This document shows, one piece after another, positions 18,003 through 26,761 of a stretch of DNA of 64,000 nt. The translations under genes and the position numbers were made by a program. The first letter of the stretch is position 1. The number at the start of each line of letters is the position of its first letter. The notes under the pieces are model-generated. The model saw only the letters and a list, made by a program, of their open reading frames with translations. It ran no database searches and had not been told where the DNA came from. Location: the NCBI RefSeq assembly GCF_030489605.1, contig NZ_JAUKFY010000008.1:62001-126000 (forward strand), given 5' to 3'. The DNA is from Brevibacillus laterosporus. Its GTDB lineage: Bacteria > Bacillota > Bacilli > Brevibacillales > Brevibacillaceae.

Positions 18003-21000
18003 GTGAGCAGGAGAATGTAGTGGAACAAAAGCCTAGTCACTGGACTGATGAGCAGTGGAGAGCCATTATCGAAAAGGGAGATAATCTGCTGGTAGCTGCT
18101 GCTGCCGGTTCTGGTAAAACCTCGGTTTTAGTAGAGCGGATTATTCGTAAAATCTCTGACGTTAACGAGGCTGCAGGGGTGGATCAGCTACTGGTTGTAA
18201 CATTTACAAATGCGGCTGCTGCCGAGATGCGCCATCGAATTGGCGATGCCCTGCGTAAAGCCTTGGAAAGCGATCCTACCTCTGCCCATTTACGGAAGCA
18301 GTTGGTTTTACTGCAACGAGCAACCATTACAACGTTGCATTCTTTTTGTTTGGGCTTGTTACGTCAGTATTATTTCATGGTGGAGCTTGATCCAGGGTTT
18401 CGCATTGCAGATGAAATGGAGGCAGAATTACTGCGTCAGGATGTATTGGAAGAGCAATTTGAACATTGGTATGAATCTGATGAAAGCTTTGCAGCACTAG
18501 CTGACGTGATGGTAGAGGGCCAGGATGACGAGGCGTTAATGGGGTTATTTATGCGATTGTTTGACTTCTCCCAAAGTCACCCGCATCCAGATCGTTGGCT
18601 AAAAAATGCAGCCGATATGTTTGCTCGTACACAAATGGAAGAGCTACACGAATCTCCTTGGGTCGTGACATTGGCAGGGGCTATTTCTTTGGAATTATCT
18701 GCCCTTGAGTCACAAGTAAAAAAAGCAATAGCTCTTGCGGAAGAACCAGACGGACCTGGAGCATACGTGCCTTTATTACAGCAGGAGCTTACCTTCATTA
18801 ATCAAGCGAAATGTGCTGCTGAGCAAGGGTGGAAGCAGTTGGATGACAGTATGAGAAGCATTGCATTCGGTCGATTGCCAGCAGTAAAGGATGCTGACCC
18901 TCTGCTTAAAGAACAGGTGCAAAAACTACGCAATGGTGTAAAAGATAAGACAAAGAAGCTGCTGGAAGAATATTTCACGATGACGCCTGAGCAATATGCG
19001 GCAGACCTCAAACGAATGGCTCCTTATATGCACACACTGGCTCGGCTTGTTAGTGAGTTTAAACAGGCCTTTCAGCAGGCTAAGCAAGAACGGGCTCTTG
19101 TTGATTTTAGCGATCTGGAGCATCTGGCACTGCGTATTTTGCAGCAGGAACAAGAGGATGGCAGCTTCGTCCCCTCTGCTATTGCCATGCAACTGCAGGA
19201 ACAATTTGCTGAAGTGCTAGTCGATGAGTATCAGGATATCAATCTTGTGCAGGAAACGATTTTACAGTTGGTATCAAGGAAAGAGACAGCGGGAGTGGCA
19301 GCAAATCGTTTCATGGTAGGGGATGTTAAACAGAGTATTTATCGCTTCCGACTTGCTGAGCCTAATCTATTTATGCAAAAGTACGATTCGTATGAAACCA
19401 ATGAAGAAAAGGATCCCTTTGCTCCTAAGGAAAAGAGTGTGCCTTTGGAGCTGAAGGGAAAGCGAATTGATTTGGCCGCTAACTTCCGCAGTCGAAAGGA
19501 AGTAGTGGATGCTGTCAATTATCTGTTTCGCCTAGTCATGACTCCGCGTGTAGGCGAGATTACTTACGATCAAGCAGCAGAATTGATTGGTCGAGCTTCC
19601 TATCCGGAGATAGAGCCAGAACAATTAGCGGTAGAAGTACATTTAATCGATCGTACGGGATTTGAATCGGAGGAGTCCAGTTCAGGGCAATTGTCGGAGC
19701 GAGCAGGTACTAGCTCTATAGAAAATATAGATAGCTATGATAGTGAAGGAGAAGCTCTACCTACTCTTGAAGAAGAAGCCTCTGTTGCTCAGCTGGAAGC
19801 ACGATTGATTGCCAAGCGTATTAGGGAATGGCTAGAGCCTGGTGTGGGAGGTCAGCCGTTACTTGTATTTGATAAAAAAACACAGGGGATGCGTCCCCTG
19901 GAATATCGGGATATTGTTATTTTGCTTCGAGCTACTGCGGGCTGGGGACAAGCAATAGCAGACGAATGTAAGCAGGCTGGAATCCCTATCTATGTGGAAC
20001 AGAATCAGGGTTACTTTTCTGCAAATGAAGTGGATGTAATCATGTCATTATTACGTGTCATAGATAATCCGAAGCAGGATATCCCATTAACGGCGGTACT
20101 TCGTTCTCCTCTTATCGGCCTTAGCGAAGAAGATTTAGCTCAGATTCGTGTGTTGACTCCTACGGGGCCTTTTTATCAGGCAGTCGAACAGTATATTATG
20201 ACCGAGGAGGAACAGTTGAATCGAGTCGTAATGGCAAAGCTTCGCCGATTCTATCGGATGGTGCAGGGCTGGCGAACACTGGGAAGACGAAGCTCTGTAG
20301 CAGAGTTATTGTCTGATATTTATACCCAGACAGGCTATGTTGATTATGTAGCATCACTAGAAAATGGGGCGCAGCGTCAGGCAAATCTACGCGCTTTGTA
20401 TGACAGAGCGAAGCAATACGAAGCTACCTCGTATCGTGGATTGTTTCGATTTTTACGCTTTATTGATCGAATGCAGGAGCAAGAGAACGATCTTGGAGAG
20501 GCGCGAACCATTACAGAAAGTGAAAATGTAGTCCGTTTAATGACGATCCATAAAAGTAAGGGATTGGAATTTCCAGTCGTATTTGTGGCTGGAATGGGTA
20601 AACAGTTTAACCAAAGCGATATGAAAGGCCGTTTTTTACTGCACAAGGACTTAGGCTTTGGCCCACAGGTGGCTGACCCGGTTTTGCGTCTGCGTTATCC
20701 AAGCTTAGCTTTTTTAGGCATTCGTCAAAAGCTTAAATTAGAGATGCTGGCAGAAGAGATGCGTGTACTGTATGTTGCGCTGACTAGGGCTAGAGAGAAG
20801 CTTATCCTTGTGGGCTCAGCTAAGGACTTGAGCAAATCAGCCATCGCTTGGTGCAGCCAGTCTACTGATAAAGAGACTCTATCTGATGAAGATTTAATCC
20901 AAGCGAAAGGCTATCTTGATTGGATTGGTCGAGCATTAGTACGGCACAAACATGGAGAACCATTACGCTTGCTGTGCCCAGAGAGTCAGGATATTTCCTC

Positions 21001-22189
21001 GATTCCGCTAGTGCGAGATCCGTCTGTGTGGCAGTTCCAGTTTTATCAGCCGAGTGATCTGATGGCGATAACCGAACAGAGTGAGCATGATGAGGAGGTT
21101 TTCTCCTTATTGCAGAAGCGAAAGCCAGTTCCTGATCATCCACATGCAGAGGAATGGCGTGATAAGATTAGGTCTGTGCTGGAATGGCAGTATGCTCCAC
21201 AGGTCGTGTCACAGGTGCCTGCTAAATGGACTGTTAGCGAATTGAAGAGTCAAGCCGCAAATCTAGCCGAAGGAGCAGAAGGAGCTGGAGTTAAGCTTGA
21301 TTGGGAGAATGAGCGTGTAGACACACAATCTCAATTGGTAGCAGGAATAAGAAGCCAAATGGATAGACAGTTGTCCACTCAGGCTGTAGCCGAAGACCAC
21401 GGACACCTTAATGCAAACCTTGAGCCATTTGAAAAGGGTTCAAGGCTACGCCAGTCAAGACTCACAAAGAAGCCGAGATTTCTAACAGAAACGGACAAGA
21501 AGAGTCAGGATATAAACAGCGAAAAATGTGATCCGAATTTCATAGCAGATAGTGATTCCGTAATTATCAAGAAAGAAAGACGCGAGAAGCTGGCAAATCA
21601 AACGAAGTATGAAAAACCTATTTTTACGAAGGCAGAAATAGGTACCTTTACGCATTTGATTATGCAAAATCTACAGTTGAATAGAGCCTTAGATCAAGCG
21701 GACGTTACTGACCAGATCGGGCAAATGATAGCACGACAGATGTTGACTAAGAAGCAGGCCAGTGTGGTGGATATTGCTTCTATAGCTCGTTTTTTTGCCA
21801 GTGATTTGGGACATCGCATGCAAAAGGCTGTCAAGGTATACAGAGAGCTGCCATTTATGCTTGCCGTTCCTTTACGTGATATTAGATCTCGCTTGCTTGC
21901 AGAACAAGCAGAATTATTATTAACTGATTCAGGTGACGAACGGGTACTTGTGCAAGGGGTAATTGATTGTGTTATTCGTGAGGCGGACGGTGGATTGACT
22001 TTGATCGATTATAAAACAGATCAATTACCAGCAGACGAAACTAAAGCAGCTCAGATACTTCGGACAAGATACAACGAGCAAATAAGCTTGTACGCACGCG
22101 CTCTTGAGGAGAGCTGGAAAGAGCCAGTTGCGAACCGCTATTTGATAGCTATGGCAACGGGACTTGCGGTACCATTGCATGAAGCATAA
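17999..22189 (+). CDS. addA: ATP-dependent helicase/nuclease subunit AddA
   Basis: The main helicase subunit of AddAB: a UvrD/SF1A motor followed by a RecB-type nuclease. Walker A is AAAGSGKT at residues 34-41. Later helicase motifs include 'LVDEYQDIN' and 'TIHKSKGLEFPVVF', and the end of the motor is 'VLYVALTRAREKL'. The nuclease motif is D1337-Y1338-K1339 (LIDYKTD). At 1396 residues it is clearly longer than Bacillus AddA (about 1230). The extra length is mainly a hydrophilic low-complexity segment at about residues 1080-1200 between motor and nuclease, plus a Ser/Glu-rich insert near 555-590. It is the last gene of the operon. Confidence 0.95.
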   Translation: MSEQENVVEQKPSHWTDEQWRAIIEKGDNLLVAAAAGSGKTSVLVERIIRKISDVNEAAGVDQLLVVTFTNAAAAEMRHRIGDALRKALESDPTSAHLRKQLVLLQRATITTLHSFCLGLLRQYYFMVELDPGFRIADEMEAELLRQDVLEEQFEHWYESDESFAALADVMVEGQDDEALMGLFMRLFDFSQSHPHPDRWLKNAADMFARTQMEELHESPWVVTLAGAISLELSALESQVKKAIALAEEPDGPGAYVPLLQQELTFINQAKCAAEQGWKQLDDSMRSIAFGRLPAVKDADPLLKEQVQKLRNGVKDKTKKLLEEYFTMTPEQYAADLKRMAPYMHTLARLVSEFKQAFQQAKQERALVDFSDLEHLALRILQQEQEDGSFVPSAIAMQLQEQFAEVLVDEYQDINLVQETILQLVSRKETAGVAANRFMVGDVKQSIYRFRLAEPNLFMQKYDSYETNEEKDPFAPKEKSVPLELKGKRIDLAANFRSRKEVVDAVNYLFRLVMTPRVGEITYDQAAELIGRASYPEIEPEQLAVEVHLIDRTGFESEESSSGQLSERAGTSSIENIDSYDSEGEALPTLEEEASVAQLEARLIAKRIREWLEPGVGGQPLLVFDKKTQGMRPLEYRDIVILLRATAGWGQAIADECKQAGIPIYVEQNQGYFSANEVDVIMSLLRVIDNPKQDIPLTAVLRSPLIGLSEEDLAQIRVLTPTGPFYQAVEQYIMTEEEQLNRVVMAKLRRFYRMVQGWRTLGRRSSVAELLSDIYTQTGYVDYVASLENGAQRQANLRALYDRAKQYEATSYRGLFRFLRFIDRMQEQENDLGEARTITESENVVRLMTIHKSKGLEFPVVFVAGMGKQFNQSDMKGRFLLHKDLGFGPQVADPVLRLRYPSLAFLGIRQKLKLEMLAEEMRVLYVALTRAREKLILVGSAKDLSKSAIAWCSQSTDKETLSDEDLIQAKGYLDWIGRALVRHKHGEPLRLLCPESQDISSIPLVRDPSVWQFQFYQPSDLMAITEQSEHDEEVFSLLQKRKPVPDHPHAEEWRDKIRSVLEWQYAPQVVSQVPAKWTVSELKSQAANLAEGAEGAGVKLDWENERVDTQSQLVAGIRSQMDRQLSTQAVAEDHGHLNANLEPFEKGSRLRQSRLTKKPRFLTETDKKSQDINSEKCDPNFIADSDSVIIKKERREKLANQTKYEKPIFTKAEIGTFTHLIMQNLQLNRALDQADVTDQIGQMIARQMLTKKQASVVDIASIARFFASDLGHRMQKAVKVYRELPFMLAVPLRDIRSRLLAEQAELLLTDSGDERVLVQGVIDCVIREADGGLTLIDYKTDQLPADETKAAQILRTRYNEQISLYARALEESWKEPVANRYLIAMATGLAVPLHEA

Positions 22190-22207
22190 GGACGTTTGAA
22201 AAAAACA

Positions 22208-22260
22208 AAGAGGTTTCCCGAAAATTGAATGAAAGAGGGGAGCCTCTTCGTTTTATTTTT
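22208..22260 (+). terminator. Terminator after addA
   Basis: AAGAGGTTTCCC pairs with GGGGAGCCTCTT (some G-U pairs) and is followed by CGTTTTATTTTTT. It is shared with the convergent minus-strand gene at 22253. Confidence 0.6.
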
Positions 22261-22528
22261 TATCTTGTTTCATCATCACTATCATAGTGAGTACAATACA
22301 GGTCAGTAGGCTCGTGATGCCGATCGTAGCACCAATAAATGCAATTCCCAAGCCTTCAAATCCACTTAGATTGATGCTATATAGAACTGCTATACTGCTG
22401 ACAATAAATACAACTGTTGAAGGGATATACATAAGAATCATGCTTTCAGGTTTTTTGATGTACATAAAGTAGGAAATAGAGAATAATCCCAAAAAGGTAA
22501 TGATAGCTATCATGATTATGCCCAACAA
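22253..22528 (-). CDS. Small membrane protein, possibly YesK-like
   Basis: A short, very hydrophobic protein with three predicted membrane segments and a basic tail (MMKQDKK). The open frame extends to 22549, but the TTG there has no ribosome site. The TTG at 22526-22528 follows AAGGATGG at a suitable distance and is preferred, giving 91 residues. Size, three-helix layout and 'LYSINLSGFEGLGIAFIG' resemble the YesK-like family of Bacillaceae, but I am not certain. No catalytic residues are seen and the function is unknown. It stands alone between the addA terminator and a divergent 38-residue ORF. Confidence 0.5.
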   Translation of the reverse strand: MLGIIMIAIITFLGLFSISYFMYIKKPESMILMYIPSTVVFIVSSIAVLYSINLSGFEGLGIAFIGATIGITSLLTCIVLTMIVMMKQDKK

Positions 22529-22690
22529 ATAAACATCACCATCCTTCAATGTTGGCTTAGTTTATCCAATTTTTAAACAGGAAATTTAGTGATGAGTAAT
22601 CATTTTACCGACAACATTGTGAGTTTTCTTACCAGTTGACCGCAACTTCCCTCGATTTTTAGCGTACTAGTATGGAGGGGGAAGAAAGAA

Positions 22691-22807
22691 ATGGAAAGTA
22701 GAGAATATATGGAGTTTATGGGGGCCTTAACTGCAATAGCGCTACCTGTCTCCTTAGGATTATTGCTTGCCTATTTTATCCGGAAACTGCCTGAATGGTT
22801 CAAGTGA
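22691..22807 (+). CDS. 38-residue single-span membrane microprotein
   Basis: The ORF encodes 38 residues: an acidic N-terminus (MESREYMEFMG), one membrane helix of about 18 residues (ALTAIALPVSLGLLLAYF) and a basic amphipathic end (IRKLPEWFK). A GGAGGGGGAAG ribosome site lies about 5 nt before the ATG, which is the main evidence for translation. It is followed by a strong bidirectional hairpin. I do not recognise a family. The function is unknown; size and topology resemble small regulatory membrane peptides. Confidence 0.5.
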   Translation: MESREYMEFMGALTAIALPVSLGLLLAYFIRKLPEWFK

Positions 22808-22885
22808 TGATGACATTCTTTTCGTACCGCATTTCTTCTATATCTGGCATCATAGCTTATAGATTCATCATAATTGCTAACATAG

Positions 22886-22934
22886 AAAAGCAGGTATGGT
22901 CCTTTGCTATATGCTAAAAGACATGCCTGCTTTT
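22886..22934 (+). terminator. Bidirectional hairpin terminator after the microprotein ORF
   Basis: AAAAGCAGGTATG pairs with CATGCCTGCTTTT (13 bp, one G-U) across a 23-nt loop. It lies between convergent small genes and can serve both strands. Confidence 0.6.
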
Positions 22935-23211
22935 ACATTTCTACATATAAAAAAAGAGATAATAACATGTTGGGAAGGCCTACTAAAAAAAAATGAACGG
23001 CCCACATTTGCTGTTTTTTGTGTTGTTTATCATAAAAAAGAGAGCGTTCATGCATTCTGCTACTATCTAATAGAAAGGTAGAAATGAATGCGCTGATCCC
23101 CCAGAATAAGACGCCAAGGATAACAGCTACTTTAAGCATGAGTAGGTGGTCTTGGATGAGTAATGAGACGAGGAGTGAGACAAGTAAACCTAAACTTAAT
23201 GATTTTAACAT
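22933..23211 (-). CDS. DUF5316-like small membrane protein
   Basis: A 92-residue protein with about three hydrophobic segments: residues 2-20, 25-48 and a C-terminal one at 70-90. Between the second and third lies a charged loop 'DSSRMHERSLFYDKQHKKQQ'. The 'GLPNMLLSLFLY' ending and the loop arrangement resemble DUF5316 family proteins. The start is well supported by AGGAGGGGGG directly upstream of the ATG. The function is unknown and no enzymatic motif is visible. It is transcribed alone, divergent from purU. Confidence 0.55.
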   Translation of the reverse strand: MLKSLSLGLLVSLLVSLLIQDHLLMLKVAVILGVLFWGISAFISTFLLDSSRMHERSLFYDKQHKKQQMWAVHFFLVGLPNMLLSLFLYVEM

Positions 23212-23304
23212 GAATCCCCCCTCCTTTCCTCACTCATTTTTACGCTTGGCAGGCTGAAAAGGTTACAGGAAAAAATGCTATAAATCTATTCTTTATTACG
23301 GTGA

Positions 23305-23333
23305 TTGGATAACGGAGGGGAACGTGCTATACT
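23305..23333 (+). promoter_or_regulatory. Promoter of purU
   Basis: TTGGAT (23305-23310) and TATACT (23328-23333) are spaced by exactly 17 bp. The GTG at 23324 lies inside this promoter, which supports the later ATG at 23363 as the real start of purU. Confidence 0.6.
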
Positions 23334-23362
23334 TTGAAGAAAAAATTCGGGAGGACCCTACG

Positions 23363-24262
23363 ATGCAACCAATATCAGACAAAGAATGGAACCATTTTAA
23401 GCAAAAGCATGAAGATACAGCAATTATGCTAATTACGTGCCCTGATCGTCCCGGGATCGTCTCGACAGTTTCCCAATATCTATATGAACAAGGTGCTAAT
23501 ATCATTCAATCTGACCAATATACAACCGATCCAGAAGGCGGACGTTTTTTCATGCGGATTGAATTTAAGCAAAACCGTCTACAAGATTGCTGGGAGTCAT
23601 TAAATCAGGGATTTGCACCGATTGCCAAACAATTTGAGATGGAATGGAAGCTAGTAGAAGCATGCAAGCGTAAGCGTATGGCCATTTTTGTATCGAAAGA
23701 AGATCATTGCCTAGTAGAATTGCTGTGGCAGTACAGTGCAGGGTACTTACATGCCGATATTGCGATGGTTATCAGCAATCACTTGGATACAAAAGATATT
23801 GTAGAAGCGATGGGGATTCCTTTCTATCATATACCTGTGACAAAAGATACGAAACAAGAAGCTGAGCAACAGCAAATCGAGCTCATCAAAGGCAAGGTAG
23901 ATATGATTGTATTAGCTCGTTATATGCAGATTTTATCGCCGATCTTCCTTCAGGATTTTCCATGCCAAATTATCAATATTCACCACTCCTTCCTACCAGC
24001 TTTCGTAGGAGCAAAGCCATATGAACGAGCGTATGAGCGTGGCGTTAAATTAATTGGTGCTACTGCACATTACGTAACAGAAGAACTGGATGCGGGCCCG
24101 ATTATTGAGCAGGGAGTAGAACGTGTTACTCACCGTGATGATGTAGATGATCTTAAGCGTTTGGGTAAACAAATAGAGCGGACCGTGTTGGCCCGCGCTG
24201 TTCATTGGCATTTAGAGGATCGAGTTCTGGTTCATCAAAATAAAACCGTAGTTTTCCCGTAA
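23363..24262 (+). CDS. purU: Formyltetrahydrofolate deformylase
   Basis: The enzyme hydrolyses 10-formyl-THF to formate and THF, balancing the one-carbon pool and supplying formate for purine synthesis. The start at 23363 has GGGAGG 8 nt upstream and gives 299 residues, the usual length. An N-terminal ACT domain (about 18-90) contains 'TCPDRPGIVSTVSQYL' and 'DQYTTDPEGGRFFMR'. The C-terminal formyltransferase domain (about 103-295) carries the catalytic set N205, H207 and D243 (IINIHHS...AHYVTEELDAGP). The 3' end overlaps the convergent hydrolase gene by 28 bp. Confidence 0.95.
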   Translation: MQPISDKEWNHFKQKHEDTAIMLITCPDRPGIVSTVSQYLYEQGANIIQSDQYTTDPEGGRFFMRIEFKQNRLQDCWESLNQGFAPIAKQFEMEWKLVEACKRKRMAIFVSKEDHCLVELLWQYSAGYLHADIAMVISNHLDTKDIVEAMGIPFYHIPVTKDTKQEAEQQQIELIKGKVDMIVLARYMQILSPIFLQDFPCQIINIHHSFLPAFVGAKPYERAYERGVKLIGATAHYVTEELDAGPIIEQGVERVTHRDDVDDLKRLGKQIERTVLARAVHWHLEDRVLVHQNKTVVFP

Positions 24263-24939
24263 AGATCAGGCAATTCTTGCTGCAGAACGTGGTTGATATA
24301 GGAGATGACCTGCTGAGATTCAGGGCCATGTAAAATTATGTGACCAGAGTTTGGGAAGTATTGAACAGTGGTTTGCTTGCTCGTCACCTTTCGCTGTAGA
24401 TACTCAGCGCTAATAGCTTGAACAGTATCATCCCTTTTCCCCTGAATAATGTAGTACGGGCATGTAACACGATGCATGATTAGCTTTGTTTCAGCTAAAA
24501 GCCTTCGGAATTGAAGCATGCTGGAAAGCGGAATACGGAACAGGCTAGCCAGGTATTTGTTGCTGTAGTTACTGAAGTCTTCTTTTAAATTAGAAAGGGA
24601 TTGGGGAATGTCCCAATAGTAGTAGGGTGTACACAGAGTAAACAAGAGTCGCACGGGGTAACGAGCGGCTAGATGGAAGGCGAGTAAGCCACCCATTGAA
24701 AAACCGATGATCACCGTGACATCTACGCGCATGCTAAGCCGTTGATAGGCCTGCTCGGCTGAATGTAACCATTGCTTGCGAGTAGAATGTTTCAAATGAT
24801 AGCGATCGGTCCCATGACCTTCTAATGTAGGGCATTCAACAGTATAGCCTTGACTACGCAAAAATTGAACGAGAGGTAACACATCTTTAATTTTGCCTGC
24901 AAATCCGTGTAAAACAAGGAAGCCAAGCGTGGTAGCCAT
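24235..24939 (-). CDS. Alpha/beta hydrolase (carboxylesterase / monoacylglycerol lipase-like)
   Basis: A 234-residue cytoplasmic hydrolase. The start is at 24939, where AAAGGAGC precedes the ATG; an upstream ATG in the same frame has no ribosome site. The oxyanion region 'LVLHGFAG' is near residues 8-15. The nucleophile is Ser in GFSMGG (about 79-84). The acid is probably Asp in 'QGKRDDTV' and the base is His in 'NSGHIILHG'. The 'CPTLEGHGTD' segment is typical of Est30-type carboxylesterases, which cleave short acyl esters or monoglycerides. The substrate is unknown. It is convergent with purU, overlapping by 28 bp, with no terminator between them. Confidence 0.82.
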   Translation of the reverse strand: MATTLGFLVLHGFAGKIKDVLPLVQFLRSQGYTVECPTLEGHGTDRYHLKHSTRKQWLHSAEQAYQRLSMRVDVTVIIGFSMGGLLAFHLAARYPVRLLFTLCTPYYYWDIPQSLSNLKEDFSNYSNKYLASLFRIPLSSMLQFRRLLAETKLIMHRVTCPYYIIQGKRDDTVQAISAEYLQRKVTSKQTTVQYFPNSGHIILHGPESQQVISYINHVLQQELPDLYGKTTVLF

Positions 24940-24957
24940 TTGCAAGCTCCTTTCTAA

Positions 24958-24991
24958 ATAAAAAAGGCGACCCAAGGGTTGCCTTTTTTTT
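24958..24991 (-). terminator. Terminator of the scoAB transcript
   Basis: AAAAAAGGC-G-ACCC pairs with GGGT-T-GCCTTTTTT, with T-runs in both directions. On the minus strand it lies downstream of scoB and just upstream of the hydrolase start, separating the two units. Confidence 0.75.
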
Positions 24992-25109
24992 GCTTGAATA
25001 CAGGTATTCTTAGCTCTAACAAGCGCAACAGATGAGATGCTTTTTTATGTGTAAAGCCAAGCTTACAATGTCTTGTTAGGTTATGCAAAATCAAATGAAA
25101 GTAACCGTG

Positions 25110-25766
25110 TTAGACGGAAACGGTTTTTAACTCGTTTGCTACTTGGAAGGAAGCGGCGGTGCAGGCTTTAATATCATCTGCTGTGAAGCCGTCCGCCACT
25201 TCGATTAGAGTAAGGCCTTCTGACGTTACGTCAAATACAGCACGATCAGTAATAATCCGGTTAACCACTTGTTTTCCGGTTAAAGGAAGAGTGCAGGCAG
25301 GAAGAATTTTGCTCTCTCCATGCTTATTTACATGCTCCATAATCACCACAATTTTTTTTGCACCGTGGACCAGATCCATTGCCCCGCCCATTCCTTTTAC
25401 CATTTTCCCTGGAATCATCCAATTAGCTAAATCACCCTGCTCGGATACTTCCATCGCACCCAGAATGGCCAGATCAATATGACCCCCGCGGATCATGCCA
25501 AAGGACTCAGCAGAGGAAAAATAGGAAGCTCCAGAAATGGCGGTTACGGTCTCTTTTCCAGCGTTGATCAAATCAGGGTCGATATCGTCAGCATACGGAT
25601 AAGGGCCGATGCCCAGTAACCCATTTTCTGATTGTAAAACTACGGTTTTACCCTCCGCAATATAGTTAGCCACCAGTGTAGGCATACCGATTCCCAAATT
25701 TACATAAAAACCATCCTCGATTTCCTGAGCGGCACGCATGGCCACTTGCTCGCGAGACAAGGTCAT
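25110..25766 (-). CDS. scoB: 3-oxoacid CoA-transferase subunit B
   Basis: The beta subunit of succinyl-CoA:3-oxoacid CoA-transferase (or a related acetoacetate/butyrate CoA-transferase) moves CoA between succinyl-CoA and acetoacetate. It has 218 residues, the normal family length. The catalytic glutamate is E47 in 'QSENGLLG', which forms the glutamyl-CoA thioester. The '[12 protein letters not shown]' and '[14 protein letters not shown]' stretches are family hallmarks. It lies downstream of scoA on the same strand with a 94-bp gap, and a terminator follows at 24958-24991. It probably works in ketone body or short-chain acid use alongside the beta-oxidation genes elsewhere in the window. Confidence 0.93.
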   Translation of the reverse strand: MTLSREQVAMRAAQEIEDGFYVNLGIGMPTLVANYIAEGKTVVLQSENGLLGIGPYPYADDIDPDLINAGKETVTAISGASYFSSAESFGMIRGGHIDLAILGAMEVSEQGDLANWMIPGKMVKGMGGAMDLVHGAKKIVVIMEHVNKHGESKILPACTLPLTGKQVVNRIITDRAVFDVTSEGLTLIEVADGFTADDIKACTAASFQVANELKTVSV

Positions 25767-25860
25767 GGATAACTACCTCCTTATTTTAAACAGTGAGTAA
25801 GCGCATGATTGAAAATTATCAATATTTATGATTAATCGAGAGTATTTTAATAAAGTTGTA

Positions 25861-26556
25861 TCAGGCTTTTTGAACAGTGCGCCGCTCGATACGTTTTTCA
25901 AAGGAAGGGGCTTTAATCAAGCGTTGTACGTATATGCTTGGAGTATGAATATGATCAGGGTCCAGTTCACCTGCCGCTACGATTTCTTCCACCTCAACAA
26001 GCGTGACTTTTCCAGCCGCCGCCATCATTGGATTAAAGTTACGTGCAGTTTTATGATAAATTAGATTACCGAGCGTATCTGCCTTCCAAGCTTTAATTAA
26101 TGCAAAATCACCTGTAATTGCGGTTTCCATCAGGTATTCTTTATCATTAAATATGCGTGTTTCACGCCCTTCGGCAATAGATGTGCCGACTCCAGCCGGG
26201 GTATAAAAAGCCGGAATGCCAACCCCGCCAGCACGAATTCTTTCCGCTAGCGTACCTTGTGGAGTTAATTCTACCTCCAGTTCACCGGAGAGGAATTGCC
26301 GCTCAAATTCTTTGTTCTCTCCTACATAAGAGCTGACCATTTTCTTAATTTGCTTTTGCTGTAGCATGAGGCCAAGCCCCCAGTCATCCACGCCGCAATT
26401 ATTGGAAACCACGGTTAACCCCTTGACCCCTTTATCACGCAAGGCAATGATCAGATTTTCCGGAATACCGCAGAGACCAAACCCACCTACTAATAACGTA
26501 GCCCCATCATGAATATCCGCAACCATATCCTGATATGATTCATAAATCTTTGCCAC
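25861..26556 (-). CDS. scoA: 3-oxoacid CoA-transferase subunit A
   Basis: The alpha subunit of the CoA-transferase, 231 residues. Diagnostic segments are '[13 protein letters not shown]' near residues 24-36 (CoA-binding and oxyanion loop), '[11 protein letters not shown]' and '[13 protein letters not shown]'. The catalytic Glu is in the B subunit, as usual for two-gene members of family I CoA-transferases. AGGAGGGAGAG precedes the ATG. Gene order scoA-scoB is as in Bacillus. A cre-like sequence at 26617-26630 lies about 60 bp upstream, hinting at carbon catabolite control. Confidence 0.93.
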   Translation of the reverse strand: MAKIYESYQDMVADIHDGATLLVGGFGLCGIPENLIIALRDKGVKGLTVVSNNCGVDDWGLGLMLQQKQIKKMVSSYVGENKEFERQFLSGELEVELTPQGTLAERIRAGGVGIPAFYTPAGVGTSIAEGRETRIFNDKEYLMETAITGDFALIKAWKADTLGNLIYHKTARNFNPMMAAAGKVTLVEVEEIVAAGELDPDHIHTPSIYVQRLIKAPSFEKRIERRTVQKA

Positions 26557-26616
26557 GATGCACCTCTCCCTCCTGTTTAAAAAAAGCTATCACAGTTTTG
26601 TACGATCTGGGATGTG

Positions 26617-26630
26617 TGTAAGCGTTTTAT
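26617..26630 (-). promoter_or_regulatory. Candidate cre (CcpA) site upstream of scoAB
   Basis: TGTAAGCGTTTTAT matches the cre consensus TGWAARCGYTWNCW except at the second-last base. It lies between the divergent scoA and phosphatase genes, closer to scoA. This is a sequence match only. Confidence 0.35.
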
Positions 26631-26761
26631 AAGTTGAATTTTATCAGACTATTCTAAAAGATAAAAGGGCAGAACACAACTTTGGCGACCTATCATATCT
26701 TTTCTTTTTAAGGTAAGATTACTAAGGATAGATAGAGAGTTTTGAAACGGAGGAAACCTGC

